DNA of 64,000 bases from Oegoconia quadripuncta (GCA_949316235.1 OX438751.1:2028413-2092412); one strand, 5' to 3'. Shown: positions 30,800 through 42,250, counted from the first letter of the stretch. Notes: generated from the sequence alone by a model not told the origin. Translations and numbers: made by a program.

Positions 30800-31690
30800 T
30801 GTAATCATCATCAACAGCCTTACACGTCTCACTGTTGGGGCACAGCCTCCTCTCACTGGGAATGGGTCATTGTCCACCACCAGGCCCAGTGCGGATTGTT
30901 ATCAGACTAGCGGCTACCTGAGGAGGAGTGTTGGATAGGATCTTAACCGATTTCGGTGAAAATATATAGTTTTTTTTATTATAGACTGGTTAAGTTTATC
31001 ACAATCTCAATCTCATCTAATGAGGTCAAAGATGATGCACGCGATCTCATTAAAAGCCTGTGTATGCTTTTGAAGATCCCAATTCCATGAGAATCCCAAT
31101 TTGTAATGGTATATATATTATATAGGTATTCTTCGACAGAAGCGCCGCCAGACAATTATATACAGCGGGTGAAAATTACAGAAATCCCCATAAGAACTCG
31201 ACTGCCGATTTAGTCTGGAAAAATATATAAATATTTCGGACACTTACACCAATCATCTAGTCCCAAACTAAGCAAAGCTTGTACGATAAACATACATAAA
31301 TAAATATTTATATAAACATCCATGACTCAAGATTAATGGTTCGTATTCATGACACAAATAACCCCTCACGGGATTCGAACACACAACTGTTGGTTTCGCT
31401 GACAGGGTCACTATCCACTACACCAAACCTTATTGGCAGACAGGTAAAGTCTTTATTTGTTTCCACAGTTACACAAATCCACGCTTGCTTTTGGATTTTG
31501 GACTGGAAATGTGTCTGATCGCAATCTTACCTGATGGAAAGTGACGATGAGGTCGAAAAGAAGCACGCCATCTCAGTAAAAGCTTATGCGTGCTCTTGAA
31601 GATCCTAAGATCACTATTCCACGAGGAGGAAATACCGATATTCTGCGACAGTAACGCCGCCAGGAAATATTTTACGGGAGACAAGGGCAG
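30800..31690. repeat. Intron packed with SINE and LINE-tail pieces
   Basis: 30805-30925 is the start of family E (CTTACACGTCTCACTGTTGG). 30975-31145 and 31480-31690 are reverse LINE tails (CAATCTTACCTGATGGAAAG, GCTCTTGAAGATCC). 31340-31430 is a reverse tRNA-like piece (GGTTTCGCTGACAGGGTCAC). Confidence 0.65.
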
Positions 31691-31764
31691 TCTAACCTCA
31701 TTAGAAGTAGGCGACAGTCAGTTTAGTCACACCTTTATAGTGGGATTTCATTGTCTATTTCTAG

Positions 31765-31882
31765 GGACAACTACACTTCCTGCATCGACAACGTCAAGCA
31801 TTTCCTGATCAGGAATAAAGTGGACCCAATCCTTCAAAGCCGGTTCATCACCTATCTGCAGTTATGCTGGCATACAGATAAG
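31765..31882 (+). CDS. Exon 14: repeat II C-linker, first part
   Basis: Acceptor TATTTCTAG|, donor GATAAG|GTACTT, one base plus 39 codons, phase 0 out. DNVKHFLIRNKVDPILQSRF fits C-linker helices (I..Y...R.....L..R...Y..Y.W), ending LQLCWHTDK. Confidence 0.88.
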
Positions 31883-31964
31883 GTACTTAAGTAACGTGTT
31901 TCTTTCTTCTTATCATTGGCATTCGCGTTATTGAAGCCACAAATTCGTTTGACTTCTTAAAATT

Positions 31965-32096
31965 TTGATATCTAAAGCAGCGCCCTTAAAATCTAAATAA
32001 AATATCAGATTATTTAGATGATAAACATTCATGGACATGAACAGCCCGTTCGCGTAACCAGACTATTTCACAATTAATAAGGAAATATTAGGTCCT
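31965..32096 (+). repeat. LINE 3' end fragment
   Basis: TATCAGATTATTTAGATGAT AAACATTCATGGACATG encodes the C-terminal end seen at 56935-56965, followed by the 3' UTR CTATTTCACAATTAATAA. It is interrupted at 32097 by the next element. Confidence 0.8.
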
Positions 32097-32640
32097 TACC
32101 TATGAAATTGGCGTTTTGTATGAAGAATTTCATTAAGACTGTTTTCTCCATACAAACATTTTTGTTTTTTTTTCTGAATTACTTTTTTTCTCAATCACAA
32201 GAAGTTATTAAAAAAACACCAAAATGCACTGCTACCTGCTGAAGATCAATACAACGAGCTATTGTTTCCTATAATTTTTCTTTGACTTTTACTTATTCTG
32301 ATTGGTGTATTTTTAACTGCTATCAAGAAAAACAGCGTAGGTACTACAAATGCCATCGAAGGTTGGCATCACAGACTGAATGTAAGAATTCCAAAAAAGC
32401 CAACTTTGCATTTATTTTTGAGTTTACTGAAGAAGGAGGCAGCGTTTTATGACGCGAGGTTAAAGCGTATGCAATTACATTGTTCAATAAAAAAACGTCG
32501 TCCAAGTGACGTCCAAAAAGATGAAGAAATTGGACGAATTATATCGGATTGCACAACTAATAAAATTTCCGCGATAGAATATTTGAAGCGGTTGTGTATT
32601 TTAGATTAATTCATTCTTTTGTGTCTAAATTAAATAAATA
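32097..32640 (+). pseudogene. MULE-type transposase remnant behind a MITE-like TIR
   Basis: 32097-32185 is the same terminal sequence as the MITEs at 37775 and 40931 (ATTAGGTCCTTACCTATGAA). It is followed by coding sequence about 32350-32609 reading TTNAIEGWHHRLN, then FLSLLKKEAAFYDARLKRMQ and ISAIEYLKRLCILD with a stop. N-A-x-E-G-W-H-x-x-L-N fits the C-terminal part of MULE transposases. The catalytic core is absent and no 3' TIR is seen. Confidence 0.65.
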
Positions 32641-32764
32641 AAAATGTTTTTCTTGTAACTGTTTTTCTTATTAACAGTATTCCGGCGAAATGAGAATCCG
32701 TCCTTTTGGGAATCCGACCAAGTGGGAATAAATGTATTTTATATAATTAGAATCGGATTATTCC

Positions 32765-32830
32765 ATTCCAATTTTTTTTTTTTTTTTTTTTTTATATGAG
32801 AGGGCGGCAAACGAGCATGCGGGTCCAATA
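32765..32830 (-). repeat. LINE 3' tail, reverse
   Basis: A T-run then ATATGAGAGGGCGGCAAACG AGCATGCGGGT, the reverse of the tail at 5600-5660. Confidence 0.8.
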
Positions 32831-32906
32831 ATTTGAAGTTGTTGTTGTTGAAATAGTTAGAAGTTTCCATAAGCCGTGCAGTTAATCGATTTTTTGTTTC
32901 ACTTAG

Positions 32907-33020
32907 GCGTACGCCATGACTCAGAAGCGTTCTATATTCTACGATCTGCCGCCTCATGTGTACGAGGACATAGTCGCAAGGCAGCGATGCAAATATCTTC
33001 TCTGTGTACCATTTATGCAG
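32907..33020 (+). CDS. Exon 15: repeat II C-linker, second part
   Basis: Thirty-eight codons, phase 0 at both ends (TTTCACTTAG| and ATGCAG|GTTGGT). FYDLPPHVYEDIVARQRCKY is the classical LP..L...I......, and the exon ends LLCVPFMQ, matching the VPLFQ that precedes the cNMP fold in the family. Confidence 0.9.
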
Positions 33021-33990
33021 GTTGGTAAATAATTGGTAGTAAATAATGTAACTTTTTTAACCCATCTCAAGACGAAAGCAATCAGGTAAGTCATAGGCAC
33101 AGAAATTGGGCGCGATTGTAAGGGCTGGTGTTGCCATATGCGTTTTTCTGCGTAGAAAAGTGGTACTAGGACTAAATAAAACCGGCCAAGTGTGTATCGG
33201 GCCACGTGCTTTGTAGGGTTGCATACTTTCCCTCAATAGGTATGCGTACTTAAAGAGCGCTGTTTGTTGTTTGACAAATAATTTTCAACGAAAAGTATGT
33301 TTTTCGAGTATACCTCATTAACTTGTAAAACCTTCTTACCTATAATAGTTTTTCTTTTCAACATCATCTTCTTGCTCTAGGCCCAATTTATTTGGGGTCG
33401 ACGCAGTACGTCTTTTTCAGCCGTTTCCTCATCATTCACGCCGCTGTCGTTCATATCATCCCTCACGCAATCCATCCATATTTTCCGTGCTCTTCCTCTT
33501 CTGTTCCTACCATCGACATCCATACTTGACGACCGATTGGTGTAGTGGATAGTCACCCTGTCAGCGAAACCAACGGTTGCGGTTCCAATCCCGCTAGGGG
33601 TAGATGTTTGTATGATGAATACGAACATTTATTCCCGAGTCATGAATGTTTAGATCAATATTTGTGTATGTTCATCCGTTATCATGGTCCAATGGATCGG
33701 AGCCATTACATTACGACAGGTCTTATGATAGGTAGTAGTAGAACTTCTAGCAGCTAGCATCCGCCAGCTAACTAACCTCTAACACAATCAGATTTAAACT
33801 AGCTACCACCATCTTATCTAAATCTGCCGCCAAACAGCAATGTTAATAGCGTGTTCCGGTTGTCAGAGATAAGATAGCCAGCCCCTCAAATAAGATGGGG
33901 TTTCCGGGTCAGTACGCTACCACCTTCGGCCTCATCTTCACTTAACATCAGGTGTGATTGAGGTCAAGTGCTAACCCGTTGTGGATAAAG
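33021..33990. repeat. Intron with RTE-like LINE fragment and SINEs
   Basis: 33377-33520 on the - strand reads GRNRRGRARKIWMDCVRDDM, typical of the C-terminal end of an RTE-like LINE protein. 33530-33660 is a forward tRNA-like SINE piece (CGAAACCAACGGTTGCGGTT). 33745-33988 is a reverse SINE A that ends against exon 16. Confidence 0.75.
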
Positions 33991-34011
33991 AAACCTCTTT
34001 ACATGCCACAG

Positions 34012-34143
34012 TACCTCCACAAGGAAGACCTAAAGAAGGCGTCGTCCAAAGCCGCCTTGTTCTACACGTCCCCCAATGAGATCCTGCTCAACACCGGTGA
34101 CGTTAGCAACGAGATCTTCATTATCAAGAGGGGCATATGCGAG
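34012..34143 (+). CDS. Exon 16: repeat II start of cNMP-binding fold
   Basis: Placed after TTTACATGCCACAG| because VPFMQ|YLHKEDLKKASSKA is then colinear with VPLFQNADPNFLTALLTKL of the family. A second in-phase acceptor at 33989-33990 would add seven codons and lies at the very edge of an inserted SINE (33745-33988). SPNEILLNTGDVSNEIFIIK and RGICE are the beta-roll with the usual N/G-D-V and I-K-R-G signature. Strong donor GAG|GTGAGA. Confidence 0.87.
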
Positions 34144-34680
34144 GTGAGAAAGAGTGATGCAGCTGGGAGCTTAACTTATAAGAACAAGCTTAATTATTGT
34201 ATTTTTTTTTTTGTTAAGAATACCGACAGAATAAAACACTTTTAGCTTTGACGGATCATGTAGTTAAGCATCAAAGTAAAATTGGGATAGAGCTCAATTG
34301 AGGACATCTTTTACTAGCCTTTTAAATGGTATGGTTCTAAAGTCAAATATGTCTATAGGGGAGTCACCAGTTGAGGACACCTCATTATAAAATATACACA
34401 TCCTAACCATGGGATTATAATATTGTCTTTTTTTTTTTTTATATGAGAGGGCGGCAAACGAGCATGCGGGTCACCTGATGGAAAGTAATCACCGCCGCCC
34501 ATGGGCACCCGCAACACCAAAAGTGTCACAGATGCGTTGCCGGCCTTTGAGGAAGGTGTAGGCTCGTTTCTTGAAGGTTCCAATGTCGTACGCGTTGTTT
34601 TTATCTCTTTTTATGTTTTTAGTGTCTGTTGTTTTTATAGGCATTTAATAAAAATGTACAATCAATACCTGTAACTTCAG
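34144..34680 (-). repeat. Intron with reverse LINE 3' tail
   Basis: 34427-34600 reads ATATGAGAGGGCGGCAAACG, CACCGCCGCCCATGGGCACC and GTTGCCGGCCTTTGAGGAAG, the same 3' part as 48168 onwards. Confidence 0.8.
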
Positions 34681-34995
34681 TTCGCATTAATATGTAAATA
34701 CGAAAGGAACTCTGTCTATTTGTCACCATTTCGCCATCAACATACCGGTTGTCAACATACCGAACATCCGCACTAAGCGCTTTGCTTCATCATTTATAAT
34801 GCGGACTGCTAAGGTATGGAACTCACTGCCCGCGTCGGTTTTTCCCGACACTTACAACCTTGGGATCTTCAAGTCTAGAGTGAACAGGCATTTACTGGGT
34901 GCGCGTGATACATCTTCGACCACATCGTCACTTTCCATCAGGTGAGATTGTAGTCAAACGCGAAACCAGTTTTTAAATAAGAAAAAAAAAAGAGA
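34680..34995 (+). pseudogene. LINE C-terminal fragment and 3' tail
   Basis: 34795-34915 encodes MRTAKVWNSLPASVFPDTYN then LGIFKSRVNRHLLG, the typical last residues of a CR1-type reverse transcriptase protein. The tail CATCGTCACTTTCCATCAGG TGAGATTG ends in an A run. A similar fragment is at 63480-63690. Confidence 0.85.
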
Positions 34996-35755
34996 GGTTG
35001 TCTTTGAGTTGGAGAAGGACCTAGGCTACTTTCATCCTGAGAATAGTCCGTGATGAAGCGAACTCGCGGGTGGAAAGCGACCTGAAGACCACTCATTCTT
35101 GCAGTCTTCGTCCAAAACGTCCTTGAAATTCGTAGTACGTAGTTCTTGAAACTCCCAATCAAAGTAGTGTTGGAATGGCCGCTTAGAGGTACCTGGTTTG
35201 CCTGTACTCTAATTACGACATGTGCGCCTTCTCAATTCAACTGGTGAGACCCGCTTGTGGGAGGCCAGTTGAACCGATTCGCTATCGTAAAAATCGAAAC
35301 AAAACAGCACTGGATACCTTAAACTTTCGAAGGACCATAAAATGTACAAGCCAGTTAGCTTTGTACACTTATTCGTAGTTAGATGAGTTGTGGAGAGATG
35401 AGAGAAAGATGGAAGGTTGTATGGAAGTTTAATGGTAGTTATAGTTAAGTTTACGTGACAAAATAAATGGGCGAATCTCTCTCTATGTGTATCGCTCGAT
35501 AGTAGAATATGTTCTCTCGTAATATAATTAAAATAATGCACATTTATAATTGATCGCGCACGGCCCAAAGTAGGTCAACACGTGCGTAAAAACACCATGT
35601 ACAGTCGTCGGACTGTACACTAGTATCTATAGTACAAGCCTTGTTTAGTTTGGGTCTAGATGATTGATGTAAGTGTCCGAAATATATTTTATTTATTATT
35701 ATAATACAGTTTGCATAAGTACGTAATTCAACCTGCATATTGGTGTGCATAATTA
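34996..35755. other. Intron segment, nothing recognised
   Basis: No channel-like coding block and no repeat I can match. - strand frames of 119 and 68 codons are not recognisable. Confidence 0.4.
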
Positions 35756-36200
35756 TTTATATTTACAGTAAATTAATAAATTAATAAATAAATATCGTTT
35801 TGACATTCACACAGCGCCATCTAGTTCCACAGTAAGCTTGTGTTGTGGATACCAGATGGTTGACATACTACATAAATACATTTTTTTTGTAAATAAATAC
35901 TTATATAAATAAAATCATCCATAACTCGGGTACACATGTCCGTATTCATCACACACACATATGCCCCTAGCGTGATTCGAACTCGAAATCTTTTGGTTTA
36001 GTGGTCAGATTTGCTAACCACTACATTAAACAGGTACCAAACAGTACATTCTTATTAATCTAAATATTCCATATTACCATAATAGCTTTTCTGGAGTAAA
36101 TTCATTTCATTAGTTTGTCTGTCAGTCCGTCCAAACTTTGGAAACCACCGTTTAATTGGAACCCGTCTGTGGGAAAAGAAGCAGCTCAAGACAACCCGTT
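35756..36200 (-). repeat. tRNA-like SINE (family C), reverse, then dispersed repeat
   Basis: 35800-36035 includes ACAGCGCCATCTAGTTCCAC, GTTGTGGATACCAGATGGTT, and the reverse box CCCCTAGCGTGATTCGAACT. 36110-36200 resembles 200-290. Confidence 0.75.
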
Positions 36201-36445
36201 CACTTATTTTTAATAAACACAGTATTTTTTAAATTGAAGGCAATAAACTCAAACTAAGAAGGATTAAAATTTTTTGTTGTCTATTGTTATTTTATTTTTT
36301 TAACAAGCTGTTGACCGCGACTTTGTTCTCGTGGAAAAATAAAATTTCTAAATCGTCGTTTTGTACTGTACTGTAATGTTAATTTATATATAAGTTGTAT
36401 CATGTTAGTTTGTGTGTCGTTTATTGGGTCAAATCAAATTTTTCT

Positions 36446-36595
36446 ATTCTACTCTACTCTACTCTACTCTACTCTACTCTACTCTACTCTACTCTACTCT
36501 ACTCTACTCTACTCTACTCTACTCTACTCTACTCTACTCTACTCTACTCTACTCTACTCTACTCTACTCTACTCTACTCTACTCTACTCTACTCT
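36446..36595. repeat. (ACTCT)n microsatellite, about 30 units
   Basis: Uninterrupted ACTCT pentamers. All three forward frames stay open (Tyr-Ser-Thr-Leu-Leu repeats), which creates artefactual open frames of 76-113 codons. Confidence 0.98.
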
Positions 36596-36848
36596 TATTA
36601 TGCCCCACACCGCATGGCGACCCTGCCAGTGATGCCTTCAGGCAGCGCTGTGCATTATTAAACAATAAAATGAGCGAACTGAAAAATAAAATATACTTAT
36701 ATTTTTACGGACCTTTAAATAAAGTGGAAACAGTCAAACTTTCGCATTTATAATGTTAATTTGAGATGACTTGCAAGTTAGGCTTCCGAATAAAAATGGA
36801 AATCTTGGCCCAAATGCTTGAAGTAAACATAAAATGCAATGTTTTCAG

Positions 36849-36927
36849 ATATTTGACCCAGATAAAAAGGTAGCGATCAACACAATATACAAGAAAGGGT
36901 TCTTCGGTGATCTAGAGTGCTTATTGC
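36849..36927 (+). CDS. Exon 17: repeat II cNMP fold, binding cassette
   Basis: Acceptor TGTTTTCAG|, donor TTGC|GTAAGT, 26 codons plus one base. VAINTIYKKGFFGDLECLL corresponds to the G.YFGE..LL cassette, with Asp replacing the Glu that normally contacts the ribose. Its first junction (after G-I-C-E) sits where the exon 4/5 junction sits in repeat I. Confidence 0.88.
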
Positions 36928-36977
36928 GTAAGTAATTATTTGTACCTATTGCTTGTATATGTGGCTGTTGCAGGTCT

Positions 36978-37735
36978 GTTTTTTTTATGCACAACGGCTT
37001 AGCACTTGACCTCAATCACACCTGATGTTAAGTGAAGATGAGGCCGAAGGTGGTAGCGTACTGACCCGGAAACCCACCAAACAGAGTACCTAAACATGTT
37101 CCCCGCTGAGGATCGAACCCGCGACCTCCGAAACGTAAACCCAATGTGGTTCACATTGAGCCACGGTGGAAGTGTCGCCAAATTGATCAAGTAAAGTTTT
37201 CTTAGAGTTATTACACGTCTTTACTGTTGGGGTCAGCTTCCCCTCACTGGGAGAGGTTACGGCCCATAATCTACCACGCGGGCCCAGTGCGGGTTGATGT
37301 ATTTGTGTTTTCACAGTCAGTATTTTAAGCCGCTTCTGTGGAACTTGGCTTAACGACTGCCTTTAATTAACACGTTAATTGCCGCGACGCAGACACAATT
37401 GAAAATCAATTGTTTTCCGGTCACCGGTGACCGGCGTGGCGCTCAAAGGCTTATAAACAACCGTGACCGACTATTTAACGTGCCCCAAGTACCCTACGTA
37501 TTAAAATGCCAGTAGGTGGTGACCCACCCATCCAAGGACTGACCACGCCAAACATTTTTTTTTTATGCACAACGGGTTGGTACTTGACCTCAATCACACC
37601 TGATGTTAAGTGAAGATGTTGTAGTTGGTAGCGAAGTTGGTAGCGTACTGACCCGGAAACCCCATCTTATTTGGGGGACTGGCTATCTTATCTCTGACAA
37701 CCGGAACACAACAATGCATTGCATGCATGCAACAA
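36978..37735 (+). repeat. Two SINE A copies with a family E copy between
   Basis: 36978-37176: CACCTGATGTTAAGTGAAGA to the tRNA-like end TTCACATTGAGCCACGG. 37205-37560: family E (CACGTCTTTACTGTTGGGGT, CACGCGGGCCCAGTGCGGGT), itself interrupted at 37370-37450 by unrelated sequence. 37556-37735: second SINE A. Confidence 0.8.
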
Positions 37736-37774
37736 CAACACAACATTAAACGAATGCGACTTCCAATCCAATAA

Positions 37775-38611
37775 TATTAGGTCCTTACCTATGAAATTGG
37801 CGTTTTGTATGAAGAATTTCATTAAGACTGTTTTCTCCATACAAACATTTTTGATTTAATTTTTTTGGGAACGGCAAATCCAAATTTAACTAAACTTTGT
37901 GTGTATTATCGGATAACGTTAAGTTAAGTATAGGCAGTGTTAATTTTTAAAAGTAACCGCTTTATAAAAGTTTCTGCGAATCTAAGAAATGATTATGGGA
38001 AGCACATGAAAAGAGCTCTGTTTAATTTTTTATTATTATGTGATTTAGCCCAGAAATTAATAGTACATTATTGCAATTGCCATTTCCGCCGAGGCATGCT
38101 TTTCTCAAAAGAATGCAGGGAAATAATGAATATTTAAATAACAAATCAAGACGAATTTTCAGCTTTTCTATTTATCATCTCTGCCGAAAGGCAAACGCAT
38201 TTACGCATACAGCCACGTGAACGAATTTGTACTAAGCAAAGAGATTTTGGTATGCCAAGAAGAAGAAGAAGCTAAAAGAGATCCAATCAAAGATATACTT
38301 ATTATAACCCCAGCACGCCGTTTCATACAACATTGCTGGAGCGTTGTAATGTTCCAAATTCAAAAAACGCTCCTGCAATGGATTTATTTTTCGCTGTCCA
38401 TAAATTAGATACATCGCGTGTTCTTTTTTCGAAAGTAATGACAATATTTCCATGCATGTTTGAGAAAAAAATATTTCATGTGAAACCTTGAAATATTATT
38501 CCATTTTCCAAATAAAAAACAAATTTGGATATAGCTTTGAAAATCGCAGGAATTGGTACATACGATTAACGAAGAAAAAAATAACTCTAATTTCATAGGT
38601 AAAGACCCAAT
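37775..38611. mobile_element. MITE, longer copy (family of 40931 and 32097)
   Basis: Begins ATTAGGTCCTTACCTATGAA and ends inverted, TTTCATAGGTAAAGACCCAAT. 837 bp. Shares sub-terminal GAAGAATTTCATTAAGACTG and AAATCCAAATTTAACTAAAC with the other copies. No intact transposase frame. Confidence 0.85.
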
Positions 38612-38619
38612 ATTATAAA

Positions 38620-38830
38620 TGAGATAGTGTTTGTATTATGTGTGTGTGTATGTATGGTTGTTACCGTTAGACGCTGGGCAAATTTAAATGAAATTTGGTT
38701 TGTAGACAGATTACGACCTACATTAACATATAGGGAAATTTTTTGCTGAACCGATTTTGTGGCAGCGAAGTAGCGGGCAACAGCATATCATAAATCACGA
38801 AGCCAACGCCGCAAAGTTTGACAATCATGA
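38620..38830 (+). repeat. Lepidopteran dispersed repeat (type A of two)
   Basis: AAATGAAATTTGGTTTGTAG, ATTAACATATAGGGAAATTT and GCAGCGAAGTAGCGGGCAAC fit a repeat common in moth and butterfly genomes; a better copy is at 40545-40765. Confidence 0.55.
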
Positions 38831-38849
38831 TAAATCTTTACACTTGCAG

Positions 38850-38980
38850 GCTTCCCTTCCTACTACACAGTTCGTGCCGTCACTCATGTGCAGGTCTTCT
38901 CGATATCCAGGAAATATCTGCCAAATGTTAATGAGATACCGCGGTTCATGGACGCTATCGCTTATGCCAAGGAACAGCCG
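38850..38980 (+). CDS. Exon 18: repeat II cNMP fold, last strands and C helix
   Basis: Acceptor CACTTGCAG|, donor CAGCCG|GTACGA, phase 1 in and 0 out. SYYTVRAVTHVQVFSISRKY aligns to the RRTA.VRS....D.F.LS strand region; the binding Arg position is Tyr here. FMDAIAYAKEQP is the following helix. A MITE (37775-38611) ends about 240 bases upstream. Confidence 0.88.
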
Positions 38981-39715
38981 GTACGATTCTGATAAAATAC
39001 TACATTACGAGAGGGAGGCCGATTTGTTCTCCTGTCAAAAAAGTTCGTATATCTGTAGAGATATACGAATGTAAGGAAATACAATTTATAATGAACCTCA
39101 TAACACCAACACCAACATAAACAACAAGTAGTAATTATAGCTAAAAAAGATGTACTACAGATTATAAATAAGAGCGCACAATAACGCGTTGCGGCGTGCA
39201 CAAATGGGGTAGCACTCAGCGCATGCTGCGACGGATCACAGCGCTGGTTTTCAGTGCTCCCAAATGCCCAGTGACGCAGGGACGGCGTATCGTAGCGTCG
39301 TATCTGCTCTCAAAGTTTGTATCATTTATTTTATTAAAATTTTATTCATTAATAAATGGCGGTGGATATTTGTTTGTTTCCATCTAATCTCAAATGAGAT
39401 TATCTCCACAGTACCTCACCTCTCTATTCTATATCCGTATTTTGTCGAAATACGGGACAAATACGGGACGGGATGGTCAATTTTTTTTTTGACAGTCCCA
39501 TTTGTACGGGACGTATGGCAACCCTACCTATAAGTGTAAATGGACAATGAACACAATGAAATTGGAACTGAAAGTAAACGGTACCGCAAAGTCCTTAATA
39601 GTGTTGTTAGAGAAAAGCACAGTGGTTGGTCTGTGGAGAAAAGCATATATAGTTTGTTGCCTCACCTCAGACCGTAGAAGGATGAATTTACATTTACTTA
39701 TATCTTTACATTTAG
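38981..39715. other. Intron segment, nothing recognised
   Basis: Open frames of 63-105 codons overlap but none resembles a known family or the channel. Confidence 0.4.
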
Positions 39716-39873
39716 GAATTTCACCGGATCCAGCTACGTAGAGAACCGTTCATATCCTACGAGCCTCCGCCTCCACCTTCAAACAGGGCTAAGTTCCCAC
39801 TACCCAGGAAGTTCGAGTCGGATTCTGCCTTCATGTATCCATTCGCACGGCTTGGATTCCTTTCAATCCTCAG
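39716..39873 (+). CDS. Exon 19: linker between repeat II and repeat III
   Basis: Acceptor TACATTTAG|, donor CTCAG|GTATCC, phase 0 in and 2 out, 52 codons plus two bases. Polar and proline-rich: ISYEPPPPPSNRAKFPLPRK, then SAFMYPFARLGFLSILR. Likely a cytosolic linker; no domain recognised. The junction with exon 20 is in frame. Confidence 0.83.
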
Positions 39874-40544
39874 GTATCCTCATTAAACTCAGTATCCTTT
39901 AATTTTCCTATTAATCAAATAGAAAACGTAGAAAAATGGTTCTAAACGTGAGCCTTGAGTGACACCGACAATATTTCAACGGATCACAGACATAGTTTCC
40001 TCATAATTATACTCACAAAACTACTAGGCCCTGACGATGACTTTATCAGCATATATCGGAGTAGGTAGACAGAATTCCTACAAGCGAAATTCAGTCGTAT
40101 CTATTATGTGGTAAAGATTAGAGTTAATTAAAACCTTTGTGCGACGTTCTTTTTAAATTACCAAGCCCAATCTATTGGAGTAGTTACAACGAATTATATA
40201 AGTAATTAAGGAGTTGCACTATCGACCTCCTGGCTCCATTATCACATCAGCTCCAAGACACCAAGTTATAGTGTTGTCATATATACTTAATTTATGTATG
40301 TTATGTAGTCAATAATTATTATTATACACGGCTATGTCACATGGAGGGAAAGTATCTTAAATATGTAGAGAATTTTTTTCCTGAAAGAAGACTTCATACA
40401 AAACAATTTAAACTGCATTCGGTATTTTTGAACGATCGCCAGTCTGAACCGGGAATCGAACCCGCCCAATGGTAAAAAAAAAACACCCGTTTATTTTACG
40501 ATACCGAGCAAAAGGCTCTTTCGTAAAGACTACTTTTTGCATCT

Positions 40545-40765
40545 AACTAATATTATAAATGTGACAGTTTGAATGTTTGTTTGTTTGTTGCTCAATCACG
40601 GTGAAACGGATGAACAGATTTGGATGAAATTTGGTATATAAGTAGAAAATACCCTCGATTAAGACATAGGATAGTTTATATCCCGATAAAGGGTGTAATT
40701 CCCGCGGGATAAACAAATTTCCGCGATAAAGTTATTCGACGCAGGCGAAGCCGCGGGCGGAAGCA
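40545..40765 (+). repeat. Lepidopteran dispersed repeat, better copy
   Basis: GTGAAACGGATGAACAGATT, TGGATGAAATTTGGTATATA, and the end GACGCAGGCGAAGCCGCGGG CGGAAGC. Related to 38620-38830. Confidence 0.65.
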
Positions 40766-40930
40766 TGTCTTAAATAAGAATAAATCTTCGATGCTGACTG
40801 AGCCATAATCCCAGCGATACTGTTAATTTCCACGACGAATGAAACAAGTTTCACAAGTATTGAAACAAGTTTCGTGAAATTAATTTCATCATGCATGACA
40901 CTAATTTCGTAATGTAAATTCGGCTTTAGT

Positions 40931-41358
40931 ATTAGGTCCTTACCTATGAAATTGGCGTTTTTGTATGAAGAATTTCATTAAGACTGATTTCTCCATACAA
41001 ACATTTTTGTTATTTTTTTTGGGAACGTCAAATCCAAATTTAGCTAAACTTTGTGTGTATTATCGGATAACATTAAGTTAAGTATAGGCAGCGTTAATTT
41101 TTAAAAGTAACCACTTTATAAAAGCAACAGCGAATCTAAGAAATGATTATGGGACGCACATGAAAAGAGCTCTGTTCAAATTTTTTTTATTATGTGATTT
41201 AGCCCAGAAACTAAAAAATATTTCATGTGAAACCTTGAAACAATAGTCCATTTTCCAAATAAAAAACAAATTTGGATATAGCTTTGAAATCGCAGGAATT
41301 GAGTATACATATGATTAACGAAGAAAAAAAACTCCAATTTCATAGGTAAAGACCCAAT
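40931..41358. mobile_element. MITE, short copy of the 37775 family
   Basis: ATTAGGTCCTTACCTATGAA to TTTCATAGGTAAAGACCCAAT, 428 bp. Nearly identical to the ends of 37775-38611, with about 400 bp of the interior missing. Confidence 0.9.
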
Positions 41359-41361
41359 ATA

Positions 41362-41455
41362 TCTACCATTTGGTATCCATAATACAATCCTAGCTGCTTA
41401 GTGTGGAACTAGATGGCGCTGTGTGTATGTTCGAGGATATTTATTATTACTTTAC
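41362..41455 (+). repeat. SINE family C 3' end, abutting exon 20
   Basis: TTTGGTATCCATAATACAAT, GGAACTAGATGGCGCTGTGT and GAGGATATTTATTATTAC match the end of 60385-60640. The exon 20 acceptor is about 12 bases further on. Confidence 0.8.
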
Positions 41456-41467
41456 GCAATCCTTCAG

Positions 41468-41650
41468 GTACATCTTCCCCCGGTTCACAATTCGGCCCGA
41501 CGGAAAGTACATCACGAGATATGAGTGGTTGCGTGCTCTATGCGCGCTCACCTCCACCCTCATATTCCCCAGCTACATGTACATGGTACTGGAGTACCCA
41601 TGGCTGTATGAATTGCTAGTGGTCCTGGATTTCACTGCCTATTGTGATAT
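41468..41650 (+). CDS. Exon 20: repeat III S1 and S2
   Basis: Acceptor AATCCTTCAG|, donor GATAT|GTAAGG, phase 2 in and out. FTIRPDGKYITRYEWLRALC resembles the lead-in to S1 in HCN/KCNH/CNG channels (I.P.......W). Two hydrophobic stretches follow, ALTSTLIFPSYMYMV and YELLVVLDFTAYCD, the second carrying the S2 LD motif. The acceptor is embedded in the tail of a SINE (about 41362-41455). Confidence 0.9.
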
Positions 41651-41691
41651 GTAAGGGATTTGTTTTGTAATTATTGTAAAATGGTAATCGA

Positions 41692-42250
41692 ATCAAATCA
41701 AAATATTTTATTTCATAGGATAAAATTATCACTTGAAAACGTCACTATTAATATTACATTTAAATTTTAAATTTACTGCTCATCCACAAAGCTGACTCCC
41801 CAGAGAAGAACGAGCAAGAAACTCTAGGGTTGCTCTTTTAAACAGATTATAGGTTGCGGGTTGATAATTATATGAATAATAAGACAGCTATATCCATGCT
41901 TGCTTATCATTCAAATAGTTTTATAGTAGCCTTTTGTTAATAATTTCTGTTTTATGATTGCTTAAAAAACACACAAGTGTTTTAATGTCACAATGAAAAG
42001 GACTGATCGTGCCATGATGATGATGATGTCGCTAATTCAGTAGATCAAAAGATTCGAGAGTATATTGATATCGAATTGTAGTGAATTTAAAGGCAAATTT
42101 TGAATGTCTACTGGAACCTTATTATAAAAGCGTATACATTGCCCTTTGAAGGATTTACTAACTTTGTGAAGTCGGCTAACATAAACAGATAACAGGTTCT
42201 TATTCCTTATATTAATATTATGCCTAATTGTGTAAGTAACTGCATCCCTA
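41692..42250 (-). pseudogene. LINE 3' fragment, antisense, interrupted
   Basis: GAGAAGAACGAGCAAGAAAC and AAAGCGTATACATTGCCC are the 3' UTR and the FYNK-coding part of the family at 15636 and 28652. About 41960-42085 is unrelated sequence inserted in the middle. Confidence 0.8.

Noticed and set aside
33991..34011. Upstream acceptor for exon 16
   Set aside because: In phase, but adds seven residues within a conserved spacing and lies at the edge of an inserted SINE; kept only as an alternative.
36395..36753. Three overlapping long open frames
   Set aside because: They read through the (ACTCT)n microsatellite in every frame, giving Tyr-Ser-Thr-Leu-Leu repeats; not genes.
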